Positions 1 through 7,197 of a DNA stretch of 12,513 bases are shown here, in pieces. The notes beneath the pieces were generated by a model, which was not told the DNA's origin, did not search any database, and worked only from the letters and a program-made list of their open reading frames with translations. The first letter of the stretch is position 1. The number at the start of each line of letters is the position of its first letter. Source of the stretch: Gemmatimonadaceae bacterium (GTDB lineage: Bacteria > Gemmatimonadota > Gemmatimonadetes > Gemmatimonadales > Gemmatimonadaceae); contig JANYKY010000427.1 in NCBI GenBank assembly GCA_025357975.1, positions 1-12,513 of the forward strand, in the 5' to 3' direction. The position numbers and the translations under genes are program-made.

Positions 1-1
1 C

Positions 2-2164
2 CCCGCCCCAGCGGCCCCCCCGAAGTCCCCTTCCGCTACCAAACCGGTTCAGGAAGAGGTCAAAAAACTCACATTCAAGGGCGTAAAGGCTGTGGATCCC
101 AAAGATCTACGGCTCAGTATCTCGACCGATCAATCTCACTGCGCGAGCTTCGTCCTCGCACCAATCTGCCTGGTCAGCAAGACCAAGTTCTTTTACGTGC
201 GCAAATACCTCGACCATGGCGAGCTCGCGCGCGACGTTCTGCGCGCACGGGTGTATTACTGGAAGCGCGGTTACCGCGAAACCCAGGTCGATACGACTGT
301 CACCAAGACTGACGTTGACGACGTCGCAGTCACGTTCCTGATCACCGAAGGCAATCCCACGATCGTCTCTGACGTAACTGTCGCGCAAACCCGAGACGTT
401 CTCACCAGCCAGGAACTCGCCAAACGCATCGTGCTCGGCAAGAACTCTCCCTTGAACATGATCCGGCTCGACTCGAGCCGCATTTTTCTTCAGCAGGCAT
501 TGTGGGACAAAGGTTATGCCGATGCAGTCGTCGATACAGCTTTGCAGATCGACCCCGCATCGAATCGGGCCAGCCTGACGTTCAAGATCGACCCGAAGTG
601 GAAATCAACCGTGGGCGACATTCTCGTTGAAGGCAACAAGAAAATCGCGACGAGCACCATTCTCAAATCCCTCACTCTCCGGCCTGGATTGGTGTTCAAG
701 CGCAGCGAGATGCTTCGCAGCCAGCGAGCGTTATATGAATCGAACCTGTTCCGGCGCGCTTCAATCGACATTCCCAAGCAGGGTGACTCGTCGAAGGTTC
801 TGATTGTCTCAGTCCAGGAAGCGCCCCTCCGCGAAAATCGTCTGTCGGTCGGATTCAATACGATCGATTTTTTCCAGACCGAAGGCGTTTTCACGCGCTA
901 TAACTTTCTCGGGAGAGCACGCCAGCTCGATATCCAGGGAGCAGTCGGCAACCTCTTCGCGAACCAGCTCAACGGGAAGTCGATATTCCGCGATGCGACT
1001 CGCGCGACGGCGACTGCCGGAGATGCGCAATACTACCGGCCGACCTACAACCTGAGCGTCAACCTGCGCGAGCCGTGGTTCGGCGCTCAGCAGAATGAGC
1101 TCGCCGTCAGCGTCTTCGCACACCGTCGAAGCGCGCCGGGCATATACGTCGACAGAGGTCTGGGAGCGAGCGGCACTTTCACCCGCGAACTTCTCGATCG
1201 CGGTCCCGCCAGTATCAACTACCGCTACGAGGTCAACCGGGTCGAGGCCGGAGATGTGTATTTCTGCATCAACTTCGGCGTGTGTGATCAGTCGACGCTC
1301 GCTGCATTGAGAGAGCGTCAGCGTTTGTCTCCATTGACTTTGACGAGCATCATCAACCGCGCAAACGATCCGTTTTCTCCGAACCACGGGTATCGCACCA
1401 ACCTCGAGCTCGAGCATGCCTCGGCAGTGACGTTATCGGATTTCCGTTACAACCGCGCGAGCGGTGACGCGTCTTTCTACAATCCTGTTCGCAAGCGCGG
1501 AACGTTTGCGGTTCATGGTCGGCTTGGTTGGGTAAGGGCGCTGAGCAGCACGGCGACTGCGCTTGGAATCGGGGATACTGACGGACAGCTCTTGCATCCT
1601 CGCAAGAGATTTTACGCCGGTGGCTCCAGATCGGTGCGAGGGTTCGGGGAGAACCTGCTCGGGCCGCGCGTTTTGACGATCCCGGCGGCGAAGCTTCGCG
1701 GGAAAGATCCGAGCTGTGGCCCTACCGTCGATATCACAACCTGTGACCCGAATGCCGCGGGTCTTGCTCGTACCGACTTCGACCAGCGGCCGCTCGGCGG
1801 AAATTTCGTCGCGGAAGCTAGCGCCGAGTTTCGGTTTCCGATCTGGCAGCAGCTTTTTGGTGCCGTGTTCGTCGATGGTGGATACGTGTCGCAGAAAACG
1901 ACCCCCGATGCGCCGGCCAGCGCTCGAGCAGCAACTCCCGGCTTCGGAGTTCGTTATCGATCGCCTGTCGGACCTATTCGTATCGATCTCGGCGTAAATC
2001 CCGCACGCTCAGAAGAGCTCCCGGTTGTTACGGAGACGACTGTCAATGGTGTGACGAAGCTCGTGACATTGAAGGAGAGGCGCGAATTCAGTCAGGCGGG
2101 TTCAGGATTCAGGGGCGTGCTTAATCGGCTGGTGCTTCACCTGTCGATCGGAGAAGCCTTTTAG
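2..2164 (+). CDS. tamA: TamA/BamA-like Omp85 outer-membrane insertase, 5' partial
   Basis: An outer-membrane beta-barrel assembly or translocation protein of the Omp85 family. The frame is open from base 2, so the true start lies upstream. The GTG at 92 is probably internal, because a Pro/Ala-rich linker and the first strand of a POTRA domain (LTFKGVKAV) precede it. Counting from that GTG, three POTRA-like units are visible: up to about residue 88, about 89-170, and about 172-245 (GDILVEGNKKI start). The barrel follows at about 250-690. The Omp85 signature VRGF of loop L6 is at residues 515-518, and the chain ends in a terminal Phe (HLSIGEAF), the usual outer-membrane beta-signal. Three visible POTRAs plus an adjacent tamB favour TamA over five-POTRA BamA, though BamA-like proteins also occur beside tamB in some phyla. 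Oddity: three close Cys pairs (17/26, 392/398, 542/551). The stop overlaps the tamB start by one base. Family assignment is firm; the TamA versus BamA name is inference. Confidence 0.9.
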   Translation, partial: PAPAAPPKSPSATKPVQEEVKKLTFKGVKAVDPKDLRLSISTDQSHCASFVLAPICLVSKTKFFYVRKYLDHGELARDVLRARVYYWKRGYRETQVDTTVTKTDVDDVAVTFLITEGNPTIVSDVTVAQTRDVLTSQELAKRIVLGKNSPLNMIRLDSSRIFLQQALWDKGYADAVVDTALQIDPASNRASLTFKIDPKWKSTVGDILVEGNKKIATSTILKSLTLRPGLVFKRSEMLRSQRALYESNLFRRASIDIPKQGDSSKVLIVSVQEAPLRENRLSVGFNTIDFFQTEGVFTRYNFLGRARQLDIQGAVGNLFANQLNGKSIFRDATRATATAGDAQYYRPTYNLSVNLREPWFGAQQNELAVSVFAHRRSAPGIYVDRGLGASGTFTRELLDRGPASINYRYEVNRVEAGDVYFCINFGVCDQSTLAALRERQRLSPLTLTSIINRANDPFSPNHGYRTNLELEHASAVTLSDFRYNRASGDASFYNPVRKRGTFAVHGRLGWVRALSSTATALGIGDTDGQLLHPRKRFYAGGSRSVRGFGENLLGPRVLTIPAAKLRGKDPSCGPTVDITTCDPNAAGLARTDFDQRPLGGNFVAEASAEFRFPIWQQLFGAVFVDGGYVSQKTTPDAPASARAATPGFGVRYRSPVGPIRIDLGVNPARSEELPVVTETTVNGVTKLVTLKERREFSQAGSGFRGVLNRLVLHLSIGEAF

Positions 2165-5100
2165 TGCGGCGCCATTTTATTCGTGGGCTCGCGGCTGTGG
2201 TTGTTCTCGCGATGGTTGCAGTAATCGGTGTGTTTGGACTTGCAAATACCGACTGGGGCCGTGGACAAATCCTGAAACGCCTCGTCCCGATTCTTCAGGC
2301 AAGTACTCATGGACTTCTCCGGGTCGGATCTGTAAGTGGCAACCTCCTCAAGGGCATCACCCTTCATGATCTTGTAATTACCGACAGCGCCGGTGCGCCA
2401 TTCGCCAAGGTCGATGAAGCGTCCGCGCGATATTCCCTGCGCGCACTTTATGGGCAACGCGTCGACTTCGACGCAGTGCGCCTCGTGCATCCGGTGATCG
2501 TGCTCGATCGTCCACCCGGAGGAAAGTGGAACTGGGATCGTATCCTTCCCCATGACACCACCACGAAGAACGAAAAAAGCAGCAATAACTGGGGGAAAAC
2601 GCTTCGCTTCAGCGATGTGACACTCGTCGATGGCGACATCACAGCCAGGTCGCCGTGGGCTCCGAAACCGACCGCTGGAAAGACTGACGCCGAAATGATT
2701 CGCACAGCGTTGGGACCTGAAGGGCGCCTGGCGATCATCAAGGTTCCGAACGGTTATCAGAAAGTTTCGGAGTTTCACCATGTGAATGCGAAGCTTCCGT
2801 TTCTGCGGCTCGAGGATCCGGACTACAAGACCCGTCATGCGGACGTCGCCGCTTTAAGCATGATCGCACAGCCATTCAAGCCGCCGACTGTTGCCGTCAA
2901 ATCCCTCGTTGGCTCGTTCGATTTCACCGGGGATTCCATCTGGTGGAAAAATGCCAAGGCAATCTTGCCGGGTAGCAGGCTTTCGGGCACCGGCAAATAC
3001 AACATCGACAATGACGACTTGGCGCTCCAGATCCACGCGGATACGGTGTCGGCTGCTGATCTTCGCTGGGTCGACCCGAACATTCCAGAACACGGCGGTG
3101 GAAAACTGGACTTCGGTCTGAACTGGGTAGGTGATACGACCGTCTATGTCGCGCGCAACGCTGTCATGCAGGTCGACAACGCGCATTTGTCCGGCGACCT
3201 TGGTATCACGTATCGGGGATTGGCATTTTCGATTCAGAACACCAACGCCCGCTTTTCCAATCTCGATACGAAGCTCATCGAGCATGTCTTTCCGACAGTC
3301 AAGATTCCGCGGAGTGGACTACTCGCCGGTCGCGCAAAGGTCACTGGAGACAAGGACAAGCTTGCCGTTGACGCTGACATAACGTTCGATGATCGAAAAG
3401 CCGGGCGAAATCGCATCTTAGCGCTCGGTGGCATGGAGATGAACGGCACCAATTACCGCGCCGACAATCTTCGGCTGACGATGCTTCCCGTGCAGCTCGA
3501 TGTTGTTCGCACGTACGCGAAGAGCCTGCCGAGCGGCGGTGGTACGCTTACTGGTACGGCGACGCTCAACGGCGATAAGAAAAACCTTGCATTGAATGCC
3601 GATGTCGCCCTGGACAATCCGAAAGTCGGGCGAAGCCGCGTGCTCGCAGTCGGTAATATTGGCGTCCTGAACAACGATTTCCGCGCGAGCAATCTGCGTC
3701 TTACGATGCGGCCGCTTCAGGTCGCACTTCTTCGCAGCTACGCGGCGAATTTGCCTGTGGGCGGGACGATCAGTGGCACCGCGACCCTCAACGGATCCAT
3801 GCTTTCGCGGATGACTGCGAAAGCGGATGTGACGCACGTCGACAGAGGGAACGTTTCGCATCTGTCCGGCAATGGTGCCTTCCGGCCCGGCTCGAACGGA
3901 AAGATGGCTGGTGCATGGTTCGACGTAGATGCGCAGCTGCATCCGCTTTCCCTCGCTGAAGCCGGGCGCTTTTTCCCCGCGGCTGGTTTGCGTGGCACTG
4001 CGAGCGGACCGATCCGGCTCACCGGTACCCTTGGAAATCTTGCCGTGAAAAGCCGGCTTGCATTCGCTGATGGTGGCGCCCTTGGACTGACAGGCAAGTT
4101 CAATCTTGCTGGCCGCGAGAAGGTCTATGACGCGACCGTCGATGCGAATCTGTTCAACGCGAATGCGATATTGGCGAAGGCGCCGCGAACAACGGTCACC
4201 GGTACGATCATGGCGAATGGGAGCGGGTTCGATCCCGCAACCATGCGAGCGAATGTAATTGCTGATCTACAGGGATCGTCATTTGACACGCTGTCGCTCA
4301 CTGGCGCAAAGGTCAGGCTATCCGCCGCCGATGGAATTGCGAAGATCGACACGCTCTCGATCATCGTCCCTGAAGGCATCGTGAACGCGAAGGGTTCGTT
4401 CGGGCTGGCTGCCGGCAGAACAGGTCAACTGACTTACCACGTCAACGTCGATTCACTCAATCGGCTCGGCCAGTTGCTGCCGGCATCGACAGGCGATGTG
4501 CCTCCCCGCCCCGGCATTCTCGCAAGCCGGATCGCGCAGGCACGCGCGGATTCGTTGCGGTTAGCGAAGGCGACTGAAGTAGAGCGGGCAATTACCGGAC
4601 GAGCTCCGCCGACTCTTGCCGCGGTGGACACGCCCCGGGTTTTGAGCATGAGCACCTTGTCGGGGTCGCTTCGAGCTGATGGTGTGGCTACCGGCAACAT
4701 CAAGAGCTTCGGTCTCAAGGGCAACGCGAGCGGGGAGAACATCATCGCGCGCGGAAATTCCATCGGAAAATTCAGCACTCAGTACGACTGGACGAATGCG
4801 CTGTCTCCACAGTCGCGTGTTGACATCGATGGCGGAGCGACGAAAATCGTTGCCGGCGGATTCTCGCTCGACAGCGTGCATACGAAGGTCACTTATCACA
4901 AGCCTCAGGGCACTGCCGAAGTGACCGTCATACAGAATGACAAGGACATCTACTCGGCCAACGCGGACTTTCTGCTCGACAAGGCCGGAAACGAACTGAA
5001 GCTGAATCGTACGCAGCTGCGATTTGACAGCACCATTTGGGCATCGACGCGTCCGTCTGTCGTAAAGTGGGGCCCCGTTGGCGTCGATATCAGCCAGCTC

Positions 5101-6963
5101 GAGCTTCGCAATTCGAAGAATGGGCGTATCTACGTGAACGGATTGGTGCCGAAAGCTGGACGAGCTAATCTCGAAGTTGCGGTGGACAACTTCGAGGTTG
5201 CTGATCTCATCGCGCTTGCGCAAAGTGACATCCAGGCGAGGGGGCTGCTGTCATTCGATCTCAAGGCAGCGGGAACGGCGACCGATCCGACATTCTCGGG
5301 TTCGTTCGGGACACAAAGGTTCTACTACAACAACGTTCTCGTTCCTGAAGTCCATGGCACTCTCAGCTACGCCAATCAGACGCTGACGGGTCGCGCCGAT
5401 GCGATGCGCGCGGGTGAGCGCTCGCTGCTTTTCGCGCAGGGAACGATCCCGATCAATCTGGCCCTGAGTGGAGTGACGGGACCTCGGCTTCCGAAGGACA
5501 GAAAGATCGACTTGACCGTGCGCGCGGACAGCCTTCCACTCGATCTGATTCCCCAGTTCGGCCAGTACGTGACGGACATGAAGGGAAGAGCTGTTGCCGA
5601 CGTCAAAGTCGGAGGCACACTCAACCGACCCGAAGTTACAGGTCATCTTACGCTCGACAGCGCGCAGGCGCACGTCGTTCCGATCGGGCTCACGCTCAAT
5701 CGGATTAACGGGTCGATCAGGATGTTGCGTGACACGATCGTCGTCGACTCGCTGGTTGCCTATAGCGGTGGGCGAATCGCCTTGTCGGGAGGTCTCGGGG
5801 TCGGGTCGTTGCGCGAGCCTTCGTTCGACATGAAGCTTTTCACGAACAATGCGACGGTCCTTAACGACGAGGATGGCAAGCTTACCGCGAACATCAATCT
5901 TGGCATCACGGGTCCGTTCAAGGATGCGCATATCGGCGGAGACCTGCGTGTCCTGAGCGGCGTTCTCTTCATCCCGAAGAGCGAGGGGAAGAAGATCATC
6001 GGGGCGAGCGATCCAGCGCTGTTCAGCGTTATCGATACGGCAGTTCTCGCCAACCGAGAGATTTTCCCGGCCCAGTCGCCGCTGCTGTCGAATCTGCGCA
6101 TGGACGTCAACCTGGGCGTAGATCGTGACGTATTCGTGCGATCGACGGACTTCAACATCGAGCTATACAGTGATGGGGATCTCGCGATTCACGTAAATCG
6201 GGCAAAGCAGTCGCTCGTTCTCGACGGAGTTTTGTTGAGCGAGCGAGGCGATTACACCTTTCTATCGAAGCGTTTCGACGTCAAGCGCGGGTCGGCAACG
6301 TTTGTGAATTCGGATGAGATCAACCCGACACTTCAGGTGACCGGTGGATACGAAGTCCGTCTGCCATCGCGCGAAGCTATCAATATCCAGATTCTCATCG
6401 GCGGGACGATGAAGAATCCCCAGATCTCGCTCACCAGCGATGCACAGCCGCCCATCGAGCAAAGCGATTTGTTGAGTTATCTCGCATTCGGACGGTCGTC
6501 CTCATCGCTGCTGCAGCTCGAGGGCGCAGGACTCGGCGGCAGCGGCAATCTCGTCGGTGCAGGTGCAGCTCTCGCGAGCAAGCAGCTCGCCGCCGTCGCA
6601 CTCGGCGTCTTCACAGATCAGCTTTCGGGCGAAGCAGCGCGCGCACTCGGCGCAGATGTCCTGAATATTGCCCCCGCTGATGTCGAGACCGACGTTGGAA
6701 GTTTCCTGCGCGGCACGCAGATCGAATACGGTAAGTACATCAAGTCCCACAGCTTCCTGTCGTTGACACTGCGCCCCGACCCGTCGGCTCTGCAGCGTCC
6801 CGGCATCCTCCTCCAGCACCGGTTCGGCGGGCTGAAGGGATACAGCCTCGAGACGAGCCTCCAGCCGCGGTTTCTGCTGAGAGAGCCGACACTCAATCCG
6901 CTCACGACACCGCTTACGACGAGCGTGCTGAGCTTCTTCCTGATCCGCGACTGGCGTTACTAG
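2164..6963 (+). CDS. tamB: TamB-family translocation/assembly protein (AsmA-like, DUF490)
   Basis: A very large envelope protein, 1599 residues (E. coli TamB is about 1260), expected to be anchored in the inner membrane and to reach across the periplasm to its Omp85 partner. The family is linked to outer-membrane protein assembly and to phospholipid transport. It starts at a GTG sharing its G with the upstream TAG stop, a TAGTG arrangement that suggests translational coupling. Residues 8-27 are a hydrophobic signal anchor after MRRHFIR, followed by the typical TDWGR segment. The middle is long beta-rich repetitive sequence, including a tandem duplication at about residues 395-543. A Pro-rich, charged, probably helical segment interrupts it at about 775-830. 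The C-terminal TamB domain is recognisable from about residue 1310 (NLRMDVNLGVDRDVF), with DLLSYLAFGR at 1435-1444. The protein ends in FFLIRDWRY, as expected for a strand meeting the barrel partner. No frameshift is seen. Family call is strong; the cargo cannot be told from sequence. Confidence 0.93.
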   Translation: MRRHFIRGLAAVVVLAMVAVIGVFGLANTDWGRGQILKRLVPILQASTHGLLRVGSVSGNLLKGITLHDLVITDSAGAPFAKVDEASARYSLRALYGQRVDFDAVRLVHPVIVLDRPPGGKWNWDRILPHDTTTKNEKSSNNWGKTLRFSDVTLVDGDITARSPWAPKPTAGKTDAEMIRTALGPEGRLAIIKVPNGYQKVSEFHHVNAKLPFLRLEDPDYKTRHADVAALSMIAQPFKPPTVAVKSLVGSFDFTGDSIWWKNAKAILPGSRLSGTGKYNIDNDDLALQIHADTVSAADLRWVDPNIPEHGGGKLDFGLNWVGDTTVYVARNAVMQVDNAHLSGDLGITYRGLAFSIQNTNARFSNLDTKLIEHVFPTVKIPRSGLLAGRAKVTGDKDKLAVDADITFDDRKAGRNRILALGGMEMNGTNYRADNLRLTMLPVQLDVVRTYAKSLPSGGGTLTGTATLNGDKKNLALNADVALDNPKVGRSRVLAVGNIGVLNNDFRASNLRLTMRPLQVALLRSYAANLPVGGTISGTATLNGSMLSRMTAKADVTHVDRGNVSHLSGNGAFRPGSNGKMAGAWFDVDAQLHPLSLAEAGRFFPAAGLRGTASGPIRLTGTLGNLAVKSRLAFADGGALGLTGKFNLAGREKVYDATVDANLFNANAILAKAPRTTVTGTIMANGSGFDPATMRANVIADLQGSSFDTLSLTGAKVRLSAADGIAKIDTLSIIVPEGIVNAKGSFGLAAGRTGQLTYHVNVDSLNRLGQLLPASTGDVPPRPGILASRIAQARADSLRLAKATEVERAITGRAPPTLAAVDTPRVLSMSTLSGSLRADGVATGNIKSFGLKGNASGENIIARGNSIGKFSTQYDWTNALSPQSRVDIDGGATKIVAGGFSLDSVHTKVTYHKPQGTAEVTVIQNDKDIYSANADFLLDKAGNELKLNRTQLRFDSTIWASTRPSVVKWGPVGVDISQLELRNSKNGRIYVNGLVPKAGRANLEVAVDNFEVADLIALAQSDIQARGLLSFDLKAAGTATDPTFSGSFGTQRFYYNNVLVPEVHGTLSYANQTLTGRADAMRAGERSLLFAQGTIPINLALSGVTGPRLPKDRKIDLTVRADSLPLDLIPQFGQYVTDMKGRAVADVKVGGTLNRPEVTGHLTLDSAQAHVVPIGLTLNRINGSIRMLRDTIVVDSLVAYSGGRIALSGGLGVGSLREPSFDMKLFTNNATVLNDEDGKLTANINLGITGPFKDAHIGGDLRVLSGVLFIPKSEGKKIIGASDPALFSVIDTAVLANREIFPAQSPLLSNLRMDVNLGVDRDVFVRSTDFNIELYSDGDLAIHVNRAKQSLVLDGVLLSERGDYTFLSKRFDVKRGSATFVNSDEINPTLQVTGGYEVRLPSREAINIQILIGGTMKNPQISLTSDAQPPIEQSDLLSYLAFGRSSSSLLQLEGAGLGGSGNLVGAGAALASKQLAAVALGVFTDQLSGEAARALGADVLNIAPADVETDVGSFLRGTQIEYGKYIKSHSFLSLTLRPDPSALQRPGILLQHRFGGLKGYSLETSLQPRFLLREPTLNPLTTPLTTSVLSFFLIRDWRY
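3346..3792 (+). repeat. Tandem 75-residue coding duplication inside tamB
   Basis: Two adjacent in-frame units encode TamB residues about 395-469 (bases 3346-3570) and 470-543 (3571-3792). Both start with GDK, carry R(A)xNLRLTM in the middle, and end with GTATLN. Aligned by eye, about 39 of 74 residues match. A partial flanking copy of the end segment (RSGLLAGRAKVT, just before 3346) suggests a degraded extra half-unit. This is internal module duplication in a beta-repeat protein, not a mobile element. Confidence 0.75.
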
Positions 6964-6965
6964 AA

Positions 6966-7016
6966 GCGCGGCCGGTTCTCCCTTCTCCGTTGGCCGTTCT
7001 CCGTTTCTGCGCGGCC
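6966..7016. repeat. Short TTCTCC repeat tract after tamB, flanked by GCGCGGCC
   Basis: TTCTCC occurs three times (6976-6981, 6983-6988, 6997-7002). The last two copies extend to TTCTCCGTT, 14 bases apart. The tract is bounded by identical octamers GCGCGGCC at 6966-6973 and 7009-7016. CGGCC (6969-6973) and GGCCG (6992-6996) could form a weak 5-bp stem. It lies just after the tamB stop, where a terminator might be expected, but there is no strong GC stem followed by a T run. Function unknown. Confidence 0.45.
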
Positions 7017-7027
7017 CGTATCAGCTG

Positions 7028-7152
7028 CCCGTTAACGGGAAGCCTGTTCCCGTGCGCGTGCCCGATGTAGAGCTACCCGAATGACGTGAACGAATAGGTG
7101 CTGGCCGGTAAATTCGGCGACCCCCCATCGGCACGCGCACGGACAACGGGTT
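7028..7152. repeat. Long imperfect inverted repeat with competing hairpins
   Basis: Bases 7050-7067 pair with 7126-7142 in 17 base pairs with a single bulged C (7063). Beyond a small internal loop, 7041-7048 pairs with 7145-7152, adding 8 pairs including G-T. The central loop is 58 bases and contains CCGAAT (7077-7082) opposite ATTCGG (7112-7117). Two local alternatives compete with this helix: the perfect palindrome CCCGTTAACGGG at 7028-7039, and a 7-bp hairpin ACGGGAA/TTCCCGT at 7035-7053 with a 5-base loop. AACGGG occurs identically at 7034-7039 and 7145-7150, so CCCGTT at 7028-7033 could pair with either copy. There is no following T run. It could be a REP- or MITE-like element, a structured leader of the downstream gene, or a small RNA; sequence alone does not decide. 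Confidence 0.6.
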
Positions 7153-7171
7153 GCAGCGCACGCTTTGTAGT

Positions 7172-7185
7172 GTAAAGTACTTGAC
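7172..7185. promoter_or_regulatory. Operator-like near-palindrome upstream of the DUF4173 gene
   Basis: GTAAAGTACTTGAC is an inverted repeat of seven-base arms with one mismatch, centred on a perfect AAGTACTT (7175-7182). It ends 12 bases before the first possible start codon at 7198. A weak promoter could overlap it: TTGCAG at 7151-7156 and TAAAGT at 7173-7178 with a 16-base spacer, each matching four of six consensus bases. If that promoter is real, a protein bound to the palindrome would block it. No regulator gene is present in the window, so the binding partner is unknown. Confidence 0.35.
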
Positions 7186-7197
7186 GAAATAGAGAAT

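Noticed and set aside
92..94. GTG at 92 as the true start of the Omp85 gene
   Set aside because: The same frame is open to base 2 with a Pro/Ala-rich linker and the first POTRA strand, and a mature Omp85 protein needs a signal peptide, which is not found after the GTG.
809..1417. Minus-strand 202-codon open frame opposite the Omp85 barrel
   Set aside because: No family resemblance and complete overlap with conserved barrel coding sequence; treated as a shadow.
4561..5931. Long minus-strand open frames of over 200 codons inside tamB
   Set aside because: They lie fully opposite a continuous, well-recognised TamB frame, are rich in Arg and low in recognisable motifs, and are the expected antisense by-product of GC-rich codon use.
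6964..7053. Rho-independent terminator after tamB
   Set aside because: Hairpins at 7028-7039 and 7035-7053 are real inverted repeats, but neither is followed by a T-rich run on either strand, so I do not call a terminator.
7041..7152. Insertion sequence or CRISPR remnant
   Set aside because: There is no transposase, no target-site duplication I can identify, and no regularly spaced repeats. The inverted repeat alone supports only a structured or repeat-like element.
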